From: Terriglobales bacterium
GTDB taxonomy: Bacteria; Acidobacteriota; Terriglobia; Terriglobales; Acidobacteriaceae
Assembly (NCBI GenBank): GCA_035764005.1
Contig: DASTZZ010000124.1
Location: forward strand, 62,001-126,000
DNA length: 64,000 nucleotides
Direction of reading: 5' to 3'
Shown: positions 55,105 to 64,000 of the stretch, in pieces
How positions within the stretch are numbered: the stretch's first letter is position 1
How the letters are laid out: every line of letters starts with the position of its first letter
Position numbers and translations under genes: made by a program
The notes under the pieces: generated by a model
What the model saw: only the letters and a program-made list of their open reading frames with translations
Database searches by the model: none
What the model was told of the DNA's origin: nothing

Positions 55105-55716
55105 ATGTCTGCGGCACAGGATCTTCCGTCGGATGGCCTGAGCCAACTTCTTATCCGCTGGACCGATGGCGACAAGGAAGCGCTCAAGTCGCTGGTCCCA
55201 CTTGTCTACATCGAGCTTCGCCGCTTGGCGCACAATCGTCTACGCCACGAGCGGGACAACCACACTCTGCAGACCACAGCTCTGGTCCATGAAGCTTACG
55301 TGAGACTCGCGGAACATCCGCCAAACAACGTCTTCGATCGCAAGCACTTTCTCGCTTTGGCGGCGGGAATCATGCGACAGGTGCTCGTTGATCACGCGCG
55401 CGAAAAGCAGGCACAGAAACGCGATGGCGGTGTACAGATCGAACTCGATTCCAAAATAGGTCCTGTGGCCGAGCGCCCTCTGGACGTGCTCGCGATCAAC
55501 GAGGCTCTCACAAACCTCGCGAAGCTCGACGCACGCCAAAGCACCATTGTGGAACTGCGCTTCTTCGCCGGTCTCTCAATCGAGGACACCGCCGAGGTAC
55601 TAGGCATGTCGCCCGCGACGGTGAAACGCGACTGGATCACCGCGCGCGCATGGCTTCTGCAACAGATGACGGTCGCCGGGCAGCCCAAAGGCCGGGGAGC
55701 AGCCAGTGGCCAGTGA
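55105..55716 (+). CDS. ECF-type RNA polymerase sigma factor
   Basis: 203 aa from ATG 55105. Region 2 (KSLVPLVYIELRRLAHNRLR, then TALVHEAYVRL) and region 4 (RQSTIVELRFFAGLSIEDTA, MSPATVKRDWITARAWL) are of the TIGR02999 type found in Acidobacteria and Planctomycetes. There is no anti-sigma gene. Instead its last 11 bases overlap a Ser/Thr kinase gene, so control by phosphorylation is likely (inference from the known ECF-kinase pairing). Confidence 0.93.
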   Translation: MSAAQDLPSDGLSQLLIRWTDGDKEALKSLVPLVYIELRRLAHNRLRHERDNHTLQTTALVHEAYVRLAEHPPNNVFDRKHFLALAAGIMRQVLVDHAREKQAQKRDGGVQIELDSKIGPVAERPLDVLAINEALTNLAKLDARQSTIVELRFFAGLSIEDTAEVLGMSPATVKRDWITARAWLLQQMTVAGQPKGRGAASGQ

Positions 55717-58315
55717 AGCGGCACGACAGCAATGGACGCCGGAAGGCTGGCAGCATGCCCGCGTTTTGCTCGCCACGCTGATCGAACTTCCTCCGGAACA
55801 GCGAGCCGCATTTCTCGAAAGCTCGTGCAGCGACGATGCCAACCTGCGTCTGCATCTTGAAGATCTGCTGCGGGCGCATGAAGCGACTGAAGCTCAGCAT
55901 TTCGAAAAGTTTTCCGAGGAGCTTGGCTCGAACCTCGCGGCAGCGGGATTCGTTCAGCCGGTAATCGGGCGCAGAATCGGTGCGTATCGCGTCGAAGCAG
56001 AAATCGGACACGGTGGGATGGGCAGCGTCTACCGCGCGGTTCGCGCCGACGAAGCATATGAAAAACGAGTCGCGATCAAGCTGGTTGATCGCGGACTTTC
56101 TCGGCGCAGCGCAGAGCTCTTTCGTCATGAACGCCAGATCCTCGCGAATCTCGAGCATCCGAATATTGCGCGCTTGCTCGATGGTGGCACCCATGAAGAC
56201 GGGTCGCCTTATTTAGTGATGGAGTTCGTCGAAGGAGAAACCATCACGCGATACTGCGACAGCCACCGCCTCTCGATCGAACAGCGACTCGCGTTATTTC
56301 AGAAGATCTGCTCGGCGGTGCACTTCGCTCACCAGAACCTTGTCATTCATCGTGACATCAAGCCGGCAAACATTCTCGTCACCCCCGAAGGGGAGCCCAA
56401 GCTGCTGGATTTCGGGATCGCGAAGATAGTTGGCAACGATGCCGAGACGCAGACCATGGGCGCGATGACTCCCGCCTATGCCAGCCCGGAGCAATTGCGC
56501 GGCGAACTGGTAACGACTGCTACCGACGGCTATTCACTCGGTCTGGTGCTCTATGAATTGCTCACAGGCCGCTATGCCTACGAGCGCTTTACTTCTCCCG
56601 CACGTCGTCAGCAGGCGATTCTTCAGGATGATCTTGAGCGCCCAAGCCAAGCGGTGAAGCGTGCGTCGTCTGATCAGTCGCTATTGAGCATTGGCGCTCT
56701 GCGCCAACTCACGATGGAAAAGCTTGCGCAGCGTCTGGGCGGTGATTTGGAGAGCATCGTCGCCAAGGCTACGGCGAAGAGTCCGGAGGCACGCTACAGT
56801 TCTGTCGCGCAATTCTCTGAAGATATTGCGCGTCACTTACGCGGCGAAGCTGTTATCGCGCACCAGAATACGCTGGTCTATCGCTGGGTAAAGTTTGTGC
56901 GCCGGCATAGAGCGGGAGCAGCGGCAGCCGTGTTGGTTTGCCTCTTGTTTATGGTCGGCTTGGCTCTCGTGGTGCGCGCTGACCGCAAAGCTGAGGCAGA
57001 GCGCGCGATGGCGGAGCGCCGATTTGATGACCTGCGCAGCCTTGCCAGCTCTTTGATGTTCGAAATACACGATTCCATCCGAGACCTTCCCGGCGCGACT
57101 CCCGCGCGCAAGCTCGTTGTAAGTAAGGCGCTGCAATATCTCGACACGCTCTCGAAAGATGCGAGCACCGATCTGAGCCTGCAGCGTGAACTTGCGACCG
57201 CATATCAGCGCATTGGCGACGTACAGGGTGGGTCAACGGATGCAAATTTGGGAGACACACAGGGAGCCATTGAGAGTTACAGGAAGTCGTTGCAGATTCG
57301 AGAATCGATTGCGCGGATGCGGCCGCATGATCCACAGGCTAAAGAAGAGTTGGCAGACATTTACGATCGCGTCGGGTCGATGGCTGCGAATGCGCGCGAT
57401 TATCCGCAGGCGCTGGCCAGCTACGGCAAATCCTTAGAGCTGTTGCAGCAGTTGCCCAATGCGAAGACGAACCCGCGCATCCTCAATCAGGTCGCAGGCG
57501 ATTATTACTATCTCGGAATGGCATTATCAGACAGCGGCGATTCTGCAGGAGCCGTGGAAAACGAGCTGCGGTCGATTTCAATTCGGGAATCTCTCAAGCC
57601 GAAGGATGCGCGCGCACGGCAGGCGACGCAACTGCGCCTGGCCGGATCCTATGGAACCGTTGCACAAATGCTGCGCGATCAGCGGGATTTCGATCGTGCG
57701 CTGCGATATCAACGGAAGGCTGTTAGTACCATCTCGGAACTGGCCGCTTCGGAACCGCAGAATCAGACTTACCTCAGATACCTCGGCCAGGGAAATATGT
57801 ATCTCGGACGCATCCTCAACGAGATGGGAGACCCTCGAGGAGCTCTGACTGCCTATCGCAAAGGCGCCTTGACACTTGAATCCATTCGCCGCGCGGATCC
57901 GCTCAATGATTCCGTGTTGCAGGACCTCGCCTACTTTTATGCGCAACTCGGCGAACTCGAGATCAACGAGGGCGAGGTCAGCTCAGGTGTGAAGCACCTT
58001 CGAAGCGCTACCAGCACCTGGGACAAGGAAGTGCGTAACGATTCTTCCGATAAGAGCGCTATTGCTGCTCGCGGAGAAGTCTACCTGGAAGCAGGCCGGG
58101 CATACTCTACATTAGCTCTGCGGTCGAAGAGCCTCGCGCAGACGCGCCAACTCTGGCAACAAGCTCGTACGAATCTTCACGAAAGTATGAAGATGTGGAA
58201 ACAGCTCGAGTCTCAGCACGCAGTAATTTCAAACGAGCGAGATGCTCCACAGGCGACTGCTAAGGCTTTGGCGAAGTGCGAGCGAGCACTGGCCCAGCTC
58301 AGCCGTGGTAAATGA
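55706..58315 (+). CDS. Membrane Ser/Thr protein kinase with TPR sensor region
   Basis: 869 aa from GTG 55706, overlapping the sigma gene. A short N-terminal helical segment is followed by a Hanks-type kinase domain (about 90-360: GHGGMGSVYRAV, VAIKLVD, catalytic HRDIKPANIL, DFGIAKI). A membrane helix lies near 400-420 (AAAVLVCLLFMVGLALVVRA). The rest (about 450-860) is TPR repeats outside the membrane (ATAYQRIGDVQGG, DIYDRVGSMAANARDYPQAL). It is expected to phosphorylate the partner sigma factor or its targets when the TPR region senses a signal. Confidence 0.92.
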   Translation: MASEAARQQWTPEGWQHARVLLATLIELPPEQRAAFLESSCSDDANLRLHLEDLLRAHEATEAQHFEKFSEELGSNLAAAGFVQPVIGRRIGAYRVEAEIGHGGMGSVYRAVRADEAYEKRVAIKLVDRGLSRRSAELFRHERQILANLEHPNIARLLDGGTHEDGSPYLVMEFVEGETITRYCDSHRLSIEQRLALFQKICSAVHFAHQNLVIHRDIKPANILVTPEGEPKLLDFGIAKIVGNDAETQTMGAMTPAYASPEQLRGELVTTATDGYSLGLVLYELLTGRYAYERFTSPARRQQAILQDDLERPSQAVKRASSDQSLLSIGALRQLTMEKLAQRLGGDLESIVAKATAKSPEARYSSVAQFSEDIARHLRGEAVIAHQNTLVYRWVKFVRRHRAGAAAAVLVCLLFMVGLALVVRADRKAEAERAMAERRFDDLRSLASSLMFEIHDSIRDLPGATPARKLVVSKALQYLDTLSKDASTDLSLQRELATAYQRIGDVQGGSTDANLGDTQGAIESYRKSLQIRESIARMRPHDPQAKEELADIYDRVGSMAANARDYPQALASYGKSLELLQQLPNAKTNPRILNQVAGDYYYLGMALSDSGDSAGAVENELRSISIRESLKPKDARARQATQLRLAGSYGTVAQMLRDQRDFDRALRYQRKAVSTISELAASEPQNQTYLRYLGQGNMYLGRILNEMGDPRGALTAYRKGALTLESIRRADPLNDSVLQDLAYFYAQLGELEINEGEVSSGVKHLRSATSTWDKEVRNDSSDKSAIAARGEVYLEAGRAYSTLALRSKSLAQTRQLWQQARTNLHESMKMWKQLESQHAVISNERDAPQATAKALAKCERALAQLSRGK

Positions 58316-58495
58316 CGCTTCCGAACAGAACCGGCGCCCATAGGGGCTGGGGCAGCCGCGTGTGTCGCGGCGGCGTTTCTGCGCAATTGCCCGCCACGTC
58401 GTCCCACTCGGAGTCCGCCTTCGGCGAAATCGGGCCCACCGGAGGTTGTGTCTTTCCCCTCTGGGGTTGGAGGCTTCCCACCAAGACCGAGTCTA
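58316..58495. other. GC-rich structured spacer between convergent genes
   Basis: 180 bases between the kinase and GH3 genes. It holds a tight hairpin, GCCGCG-TGTGT-CGCGGC (58355-58371), followed by GGCGTTTCTG, plus CCGCCTTCGGCG. It may terminate either gene. Both strands stay open for about 60 codons, but the translations look random. Confidence 0.45.
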
Positions 58496-60706
58496 TTAGT
58501 ACTTAGCCGATTGTTCGAGTTTTAGGTCCTGTGATGAACCGCCAACGCGGAATGTATAGTTGCCCGACACCAGCTTCCATCCGTTTTGCCCTTCGTCGAA
58601 GATGGAAAGATATTTCGCCGGCACGCGGACGGTGACCTGCTTACTGTCGCCTGGTTCAAGATGAACCTTACTGAATCCCACCAGCCGCTTTGGAGGTTCG
58701 TTCGCGTTCTCGGGCAAGCTCGCGTAGACTTCCGCGATTTCATCTCCAGCTCTGGCTCCGGTGTTCTTGACTGTGAAAGTCACAGTAGTCTCATTCCCCG
58801 GACTCACACTGAGATCGCTATAGGCGTATGTCGTGTATGAGAGGCCGTACCCAAATGGGAACAGTACCGGTTTGTTCTCGGCGTCATACCACTTGTATCC
58901 GACTTTCACGCCTTCGTCGTAATTGACGGTGAAGGTTGCCTTGGAGAGCTCTGGATGACGGAAGGTGTCAGGACCTCCGGTATTTGGAGGAGGAACCGCG
59001 AGCTTGGGATGCGGCAAATCCTGCTCGCTGCGCGGGAAGGTGATTGGCAGCTTTGCGCTTGGATTCACGTCGCCGAAGAGGATGTTCGCCACTGCGTCCG
59101 CGCCTATGTTGCCTGCATACCAGGCTTCAACCACGCCGCTCACACGATCGAGCCACGGCATGGTCACCGCCGTTCCCGATTCAAGAACGACGATTGTGCG
59201 CGGATTTGCTGCAGCGACTTGCTCGATCAAATCATTTTGTTTTCCCGGCAGCGATAGATTGGGAAGGTCCATGCCTTCGCTCATCCATTGATGCGCGAAG
59301 ACGATCGCCGCGTCCGCCTGCCTGGCTGCTGCAGCGGCAGTGGCAGGATCGGCGCCGGAATCAAAGGTCACGTTCGCAGCTGGCGCCTTCGCTTTGATCG
59401 CCTTGAGTGGCGAAGTCGGGAACCATACATGCGCCTGCCACGCCGACGGCGGACCTGGGGGATCCACCTGCGCTGAGCCTCCGCCGGAGATCATGCCAAA
59501 ATCGGCTTTCTCTCCGATTACCGCGATCGAGTGCAGGGCACCTCGATCCAACGGCAGAATGTTGTTCTCGTTTCTTAGCAGAACAATGCTTTGTTCCGCG
59601 ATTTTGCGCGAAGTCTCAAATCCACCTTCAACATCGACAACGGCCTTTTGCACGGAATGATCCACGATGCCGCTGGCAAACTCGGAACGGAGTACGCGCC
59701 GCACGTGATCGTCGAGTTCCGACATGGGAACCTGGCCCGACTGCACCGCAGCTTTGAGCTTGTCGCCGTAGAAGATCGGCAGCGGCTCTTCGTTGTCGAG
59801 TCCCGCCTTCGAGGACTGCACTGTGCTGTGGGTCGCGCCCCAATCGGAAACGACAAAACCCTTGAATCCCCAATCGTGCTTCAGCACATCGGTGAGCACG
59901 TATTTGTTCTGGCAGGCGAAGTCGCCGTTGATGAGGTTGTAGGAGCACATCACCGCGCCAGGATGACCAATGTCAATGCCGATTTCAAAGGCGAGCATGT
60001 CCGACTCGCGCATCGCGCGCTTGCCGATGACCGCGTTGACTTCGTTGCGTCCGCTCTCCTGATCATTCATCACGTAGTGCTTGATGTCGCCGATCACGTA
60101 CTGCGCCTGCTCGCACTTGATGCGATTGCCGACCAGCGTTCCGGCGAGAATGGGATCCTCACCCATGTACTCGAACGTGCGTCCGTTGCGAGGCTCGCGA
60201 GCGAGATTCACGCCGCCGCCGAGCGTCATGTTGTATCCCTGGTCGCGAAGTTCGCGTCCGATCAGCGCGCCGTAATCGCAGGCAGCTTGCGGGTCCCAAC
60301 TTGATGCCGACGCAATATTCGACGGCAGCGCTGTAGAGTAGCGTCCATTAGACGCGCTGCTGCGAACGCCGTAAGCAGCATCACTCATTTGAATGACCGG
60401 GATTCCAAGTCGCTCGACTCCGAGGACAAAGCCGGCGCCGCCATTCCCAAGATGGGCGGTCGGTAAAGGAGGCCCCGGCCATCCGGGCATGCCGTTGCCG
60501 TGGACCAGGTTCAGCTTCTCGTCGAGCGTCAATTCCTTGAGTACCAATTCGGCACGCTCGTCGGGTGAGAGGCTCGGATTCATCCACGGCTTGTTCTTCA
60601 ACTGATCGTTGGCGCCACGGCGGGATGGTCCCTGCGCGAAACAAAATGTGCTGATCAATACAGCACCGAGTATTACCTTCATCGAACGACGAACAGCAGT
60701 GTGCAT
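58496..60706 (-). CDS. Secreted GH3 beta-glucosidase
   Basis: 736 aa from ATG 60706, with AAGGAG ten bases upstream; the frame open to 60793 adds a non-homologous lead. A signal peptide (MKVILGAVLISTFCFAQ) precedes the GH3 N-terminal barrel (LNLVHGNGMPGWPGP, GGGVNLAREPRNGRTFEYMG, nucleophile Asp in VVSDWGATHST). The GH3 C-terminal domain (AEQSIVLLRNENNILPLD) and a fibronectin-III-like domain at the end (TVTFTVKNTGARAGDEIAEV) follow. It releases glucose or related sugars from beta-linked oligosaccharides in the periplasm or outside. Full family length. Confidence 0.95.
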   Translation of the reverse strand: MHTAVRRSMKVILGAVLISTFCFAQGPSRRGANDQLKNKPWMNPSLSPDERAELVLKELTLDEKLNLVHGNGMPGWPGPPLPTAHLGNGGAGFVLGVERLGIPVIQMSDAAYGVRSSASNGRYSTALPSNIASASSWDPQAACDYGALIGRELRDQGYNMTLGGGVNLAREPRNGRTFEYMGEDPILAGTLVGNRIKCEQAQYVIGDIKHYVMNDQESGRNEVNAVIGKRAMRESDMLAFEIGIDIGHPGAVMCSYNLINGDFACQNKYVLTDVLKHDWGFKGFVVSDWGATHSTVQSSKAGLDNEEPLPIFYGDKLKAAVQSGQVPMSELDDHVRRVLRSEFASGIVDHSVQKAVVDVEGGFETSRKIAEQSIVLLRNENNILPLDRGALHSIAVIGEKADFGMISGGGSAQVDPPGPPSAWQAHVWFPTSPLKAIKAKAPAANVTFDSGADPATAAAAARQADAAIVFAHQWMSEGMDLPNLSLPGKQNDLIEQVAAANPRTIVVLESGTAVTMPWLDRVSGVVEAWYAGNIGADAVANILFGDVNPSAKLPITFPRSEQDLPHPKLAVPPPNTGGPDTFRHPELSKATFTVNYDEGVKVGYKWYDAENKPVLFPFGYGLSYTTYAYSDLSVSPGNETTVTFTVKNTGARAGDEIAEVYASLPENANEPPKRLVGFSKVHLEPGDSKQVTVRVPAKYLSIFDEGQNGWKLVSGNYTFRVGGSSQDLKLEQSAKY

Positions 60707-61249
60707 CGCTTGCCTGCTCCTTAGTTTGTTGACGCCAGACGATCTGTTCTGAAGGCCTTCTCGACTTGTACACCAGCTGCCCATTCGTCCCATTTTTGGG
60801 CTTTCTTTGGAGTTCTTTCGTTACTTCCCGTTCTGGCGTGCAGTACTTTCTTGCCCGACGAGGTTCAGCAAACCGCGAGTGCGATGTCGGAGCGGCTCAA
60901 CTAAATCGTTTTGCTACAAACGTCCTAAACATACACGAGATTGCAGAGATGCGCCATAACGCACGGATTGCCAGTCATGCAAGGTGAGGCGGCCGTTGAA
61001 GTTGAACCGAGCGGCTAATGGTCGGTTAACCGCTCGGTTAGCGGATGCGGTCCATACGGATCCTGTTTCGGCTCGGAGAGATTGTTGGAGGTGCAGTTGT
61101 GTTTGGATTCAACAGCTTAGAACGAGGTAATCAGTCTCATTGGCGTGGGACGACCTGGCATCCAGATTGCAATGTAACGGGAAAACGCTGTAGCCGGCTT
61201 GGAGTCGCGTCACTTCGTCGGCTCGCGTCGGAATTTTGGGAGAACGATC
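60707..61249. other. Divergent promoter region between GH3 and cytochrome genes
   Basis: 543 bases without a supported gene. It must hold promoters for both divergent units. The only marked structure is the inverted repeat at 61005-61039, listed separately. Confidence 0.45.
61005..61039. promoter_or_regulatory. Inverted repeat, possible repressor operator
   Basis: AACCGAGCGG (61005-61014) and CCGCTCGGTT (61030-61039) are perfect inverted arms 15 bases apart. Between and beside them CGGTTA recurs (61023, 61034), with GGTTAACC at 61024-61031 forming a smaller palindrome. The pattern resembles a TetR-family operator. It lies about 210 bases upstream of the cytochrome gene. No regulator gene is adjacent. 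Confidence 0.4.
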
Positions 61250-62602
61250 ATGAGAAAGCGCGCCGCACTTTGTATTGTGAGTTTAGCTGTGACTTTGAGC
61301 GTTGCTGTGAAGGTGAAAGCCAGCGGAGAGTCTCCGGCTGGGGCAATCGCTGATTCGAGCGGAGAAATCGCTACCGTTACTTCGACGGGCACCATCAATC
61401 ATGGCAGCGCTTTCTTCCAGAACCTGGGAAGCAATGGCCGCACCTGCGCGACTTGCCACGCGGAGAGCGATGCCTGGGGCGTCTCGGCCGATCACATCCG
61501 CGCCCGCTTCTTTGCAACGCTCGGCTCGGACCCGATCTTCCGGCCGGTTGACGGCGCCGTGTGCCCAACGGCAGACGTCTCGACTTTGAGAGCTAAGGCT
61601 TCCGCATACAGAATGCTGACGGCCAAAGGACTGATTCGAGTGTCGATGGCCATACCTGCGAATGCTGAATTCGCGTTGGTTAAGGTCGATGATCCTTACA
61701 ACTGCGCAACTGCGGAGAACATGTCATTGTTTCGGCGTCCTCTGCCAGCAGCGAATCTGCGGTTCCTCAGCGCCGTGATGTGGGACGGCCGCGAAACTGT
61801 TCCCAATGACTTGACCGCATCTCTGACGAATCAGGCCGCCGACGCGATCATGGGCCATGCCCAGGGGCAGCGTCCAACCGACGCGCAGCTTCAAGACATC
61901 GTCAGCTTCGAAACGGATCTGCACACCGCGCAGCTCCGCGATCGCAAAGCCGGAATGCTGGACGATGACGGCGCAACCGGAGGGCCACAGGCGCTGGCCA
62001 GCCAGGCGTTCCATATCGGGATCAACGATCCGCTGGGTGGTGATCCTTCGGGGCAGTCATTCAATCCAGAGGCTTTTACTCTCTACGCCGCGTGGAAGCA
62101 CGCCTATTCCGGAAACGATGATCGCGATCAGGCACGGCGTTCAATTGCTCGCGGAGAGGAATTGTTCAACAACTTCCCAATCCCGATCACTGGAGTTGGC
62201 GGCTTGAATGATGTGCTGAACAAGCCTGTCGTCATGGGAACCTGCACGACCTGTCACGATTCACCGAACGTCGGAAATCACTCGCTGAGCGTGCCCCTCA
62301 ACATTGGCGTATCAGCCGAGGCGCAACGCACGCCCGATCTGCCTCTTTACACGTTCCAGTGCAGCAATGGAGCGATCGTGAAGGTGAGCGATCCTGGACG
62401 TGCGCTGATCACGGGTAAGTGCTCCGATCTTGGAAAGTTCAAGGGACCAGTGCTGCGTGGACTCGCAGCGCGGGCTCCCTACTTCCACAACGGCATGGCT
62501 GCGGACTTGATGGATGCGGTCGACTTCTATGACCAGCGTTTCAGCCTGCATCTCACGCGCCAGCAGAAGAAAGACCTAGTCGCTTTCCTAAAGACGTTGT
62601 AG
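61250..62602 (+). CDS. Di-heme cytochrome c peroxidase-like protein (MauG family)
   Basis: 450 aa from ATG 61250, with GGGAG eight bases upstream. A signal peptide (AALCIVSLAVTLSVAVKVKAS) is followed by two c-type heme sites, CATCHAES (about residue 67) and CTTCHDSP (about residue 335), in the order of di-heme peroxidases. The C-terminal FKGPVLRGLAARAPYFHNGM with YDQRF is typical of the family. It is periplasmic. It either reduces hydrogen peroxide or, like MauG, oxidises a protein or small molecule. No electron-donor gene is adjacent. Confidence 0.92.
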   Translation: MRKRAALCIVSLAVTLSVAVKVKASGESPAGAIADSSGEIATVTSTGTINHGSAFFQNLGSNGRTCATCHAESDAWGVSADHIRARFFATLGSDPIFRPVDGAVCPTADVSTLRAKASAYRMLTAKGLIRVSMAIPANAEFALVKVDDPYNCATAENMSLFRRPLPAANLRFLSAVMWDGRETVPNDLTASLTNQAADAIMGHAQGQRPTDAQLQDIVSFETDLHTAQLRDRKAGMLDDDGATGGPQALASQAFHIGINDPLGGDPSGQSFNPEAFTLYAAWKHAYSGNDDRDQARRSIARGEELFNNFPIPITGVGGLNDVLNKPVVMGTCTTCHDSPNVGNHSLSVPLNIGVSAEAQRTPDLPLYTFQCSNGAIVKVSDPGRALITGKCSDLGKFKGPVLRGLAARAPYFHNGMAADLMDAVDFYDQRFSLHLTRQQKKDLVAFLKTL

Positions 62603-62864
62603 TACTGGGGTTTGTTGGGCGGTGCGGCATCGAAGCGGTTTGGGAGGACCGCTTCGCTGTCGCGCCGCTACCGGCTTACCGTGTCTGCTTCCTGACGTTC
62701 GTGCCGGACCCCTTCCTGAAGCAACTCAAAGTCAGAGCAGCTGCTCTAAATCTTTTTGACAGCCTGTCCTGTCCTTACCATTTCGGGAGTATTCTTCGAT
62801 TAGTATTCTGTCGTTCGGTAGTTAGGCTTAAGGTCAAACCCTTTGCACGTTGCTGGGTATTTCG

Positions 62865-64000
62865 ATGGCCGCGCAGAGATCATCCCCCTCTCTCTCTCTC
62901 AGCACCGATTCGGTCAGCTATCTGCTGCTTGAAGCCCAGAACCACGCTCTCGAACTGCTCGCTGACGATGCTCCTCTAACGGAGGTCCTCTCACAAATTC
63001 TTTTGGCGGCCGAGAAGGCTTCCAATAACGGAATGCTCACGTCGATTTTGCTTTTGAGCGAGGACGGCAAGCATCTGGCTCACTGCGCGGCTCCGTCCTT
63101 ACCTGCGGCTTACAGCCGGGGGATCGATGGCGGCTCCATTGGTCCCGCCGCGGGTTCCTGCGGAACCGCTGCCTTTACCGGGAAAGAAGTCATTGTCGAT
63201 GACATCGCCACCAGCCCACTGTGGAGAGATTATCGGCGCTTCGCATTGCCTCACGGACTAAGAGCGTGCTGGTCCATCCCAATTATTGCGGCCGATGATC
63301 GAGTACTGGGAACGTTCGCCATGTATTACCGCGAGCCCAGGCTTCCGTCGCATTTGGAATCCCAAATCGTGACTACAGTCATGCGGACCGCGGTGATCGC
63401 CATCGAACGCTCCGCCCGCATTGATCGTTTGCGCAGCAGCGAAGAGCGCTTTCGCGCGCTCACCACCTGCTCGCCCGTGGGGCTGGCGATGATCGACCTC
63501 CAGGGCAACTGTGTTTACACCAATGCAACATGCCGCGAGATGTGTGGATTTTCCGCCGAGCAGGCCAACGGCACTGGATGGCTCGACTTTATACATCCAT
63601 CCGATGCTCCTCGCGTGATTGCGGAATGGAAGAAGGCTTTCGCCGACGGAGGCAAGCACGAGTCTGAGTGCCGCTGGGTGCATCGCAGTGGGGAGATGCG
63701 ATGGACGGTGGTGCGCACCGATGCAGTGCGCAGCGAATCAGGGGCGCTGCTTGGGTACATGGCCAGCGTAGCGGATCGCACCCAACGCCTGATAGCAGAG
63801 CAGAAGGCGAAGGATCTCGCGCGCGAGTTGGACGCGATCGTGACTACGTCGCCGGTCGGCATCGTCTCGTTTGAATTTGATCGCACCGTCCGATCGTGGA
63901 ACCCAATGGCCCAGCGAATATTGGGCTGGCGCGCCGAACAAATCATCGGAAAACAGTTGGAAGTTCCCGAATCGGTATCGCAGCAGTGGTCGATTTTGAA
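62865..64000 (+). CDS. GAF-PAS-PAS sensor protein, probably a histidine kinase (3' end outside window)
   Basis: The frame is open from ATG 62865 to the window end (378 codons). A GAF domain (about 25-185) contains LLLSEDGKHLAHCAAPSLPA, GSCGTAAFTGKEVIVDDIA and VLGTFAMYY. The first PAS domain (about 195-320) has FRALTTCSPVGLAMIDLQGN and HESECRWVHRSGEMRWTVVR. A second PAS starts near residue 325 (LDAIVTTSPVGIVSFEFD). No output domain is reached; such GAF/PAS arrays normally end in a histidine kinase or GGDEF/EAL domain. A TTGACA at 62756 could be a -35 box. No strong ribosome site. Confidence 0.88.
   Translation, partial: MAAQRSSPSLSLSTDSVSYLLLEAQNHALELLADDAPLTEVLSQILLAAEKASNNGMLTSILLLSEDGKHLAHCAAPSLPAAYSRGIDGGSIGPAAGSCGTAAFTGKEVIVDDIATSPLWRDYRRFALPHGLRACWSIPIIAADDRVLGTFAMYYREPRLPSHLESQIVTTVMRTAVIAIERSARIDRLRSSEERFRALTTCSPVGLAMIDLQGNCVYTNATCREMCGFSAEQANGTGWLDFIHPSDAPRVIAEWKKAFADGGKHESECRWVHRSGEMRWTVVRTDAVRSESGALLGYMASVADRTQRLIAEQKAKDLARELDAIVTTSPVGIVSFEFDRTVRSWNPMAQRILGWRAEQIIGKQLEVPESVSQQWSIL

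Noticed and set aside
58312-58506. 64-codon frames on both strands in the spacer between kinase and GH3 genes
   Set aside because: GC-rich structured DNA keeps several frames open; no ribosome site or conserved motif.
1-64000. CRISPR arrays, rRNA, prophage or toxin-antitoxin pairs
   Set aside because: None of the expected repeats or gene signatures was seen.

Overview
The window reads as a chromosomal segment of an Acidobacteriota bacterium, probably of the Terriglobia/Koribacter type. This is inferred from gene content, not from a marker gene. The pointers are an orphan MacB/FtsX-like permease with the acidobacterial ADOP layout, an ECF sigma factor overlapping a TPR-containing Ser/Thr kinase, a KdpD sensor split into two genes, and many secreted glycoside hydrolases. 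Genes sit on both strands and most have clear AGGAG-type ribosome sites.

Region 1-16 kb is mixed. It holds a SpoIIE-type phosphatase cut by the window start, a CPA1 antiporter, a single-domain receiver, a DUF72 protein and tRNA-Ser(GGA). A decayed 0.75-kb IS481-type element follows, then a DUF4382 lipoprotein, a secreted protein with a calcium-loop-like motif, a kelch/beta-propeller secreted protein, a tandem pair of small four-cysteine proteins, a secreted phosphoesterase and a cold-shock protein. Two gene relics lie in gaps: part of an HD-GYP-type protein (tentative) and a low-affinity iron permease with a visible 7-bp duplication.

Region 16-26 kb is a complete potassium-uptake (Kdp) locus on the minus strand: kdpD(N-terminal half)-kdpE-porin-28-aa membrane peptide-kdpF-kdpA-65-aa membrane protein-kdpB-kdpC. 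The kinase half of KdpD is a separate gene on the plus strand. Its start codon overlaps that of the sensor half, so the two halves diverge from one point. A truncated-hemoglobin pseudogene and an atypical LuxR-type regulator lacking the phospho-acceptor Asp follow.

Region 28-46.4 kb is one long plus-strand exopolysaccharide operon ending in a strong intrinsic terminator. Its order is PilZ protein, Wza-like export protein, GumC/Wzz-like chain-length protein, ExeA-like ATPase, CpsD-like ATPase with a degenerate P-loop, specialised NusG paralog, WcaJ-like phosphoglycosyl transferase, ornithine-cyclodeaminase-like protein, methyltransferase, two tandem ATP-grasp ligases, Wzx flippase, Wzy polymerase/ligase, polysaccharide deacetylase, GT4 glycosyltransferase, NAD-dependent epimerase and WecG/TagA-type GT26. 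The embedded amino-acid-type enzymes (cyclodeaminase, methyltransferase, two ATP-grasp ligases) suggest an amino-acid-like decoration of the polymer. This is the best candidate for undescribed chemistry here.

Region 46.5-64 kb holds a lipoprotein glycoside hydrolase, a small secreted protein, the ADOP permease, a TMEM175-type channel, a VOC protein, a secreted GH13 alpha-glucosidase, the ECF/kinase pair, a GH3 beta-glucosidase, a di-heme cytochrome c peroxidase-like protein and a GAF-PAS sensor running off the window end. No CRISPR array, rRNA, prophage or plasmid origin was seen.
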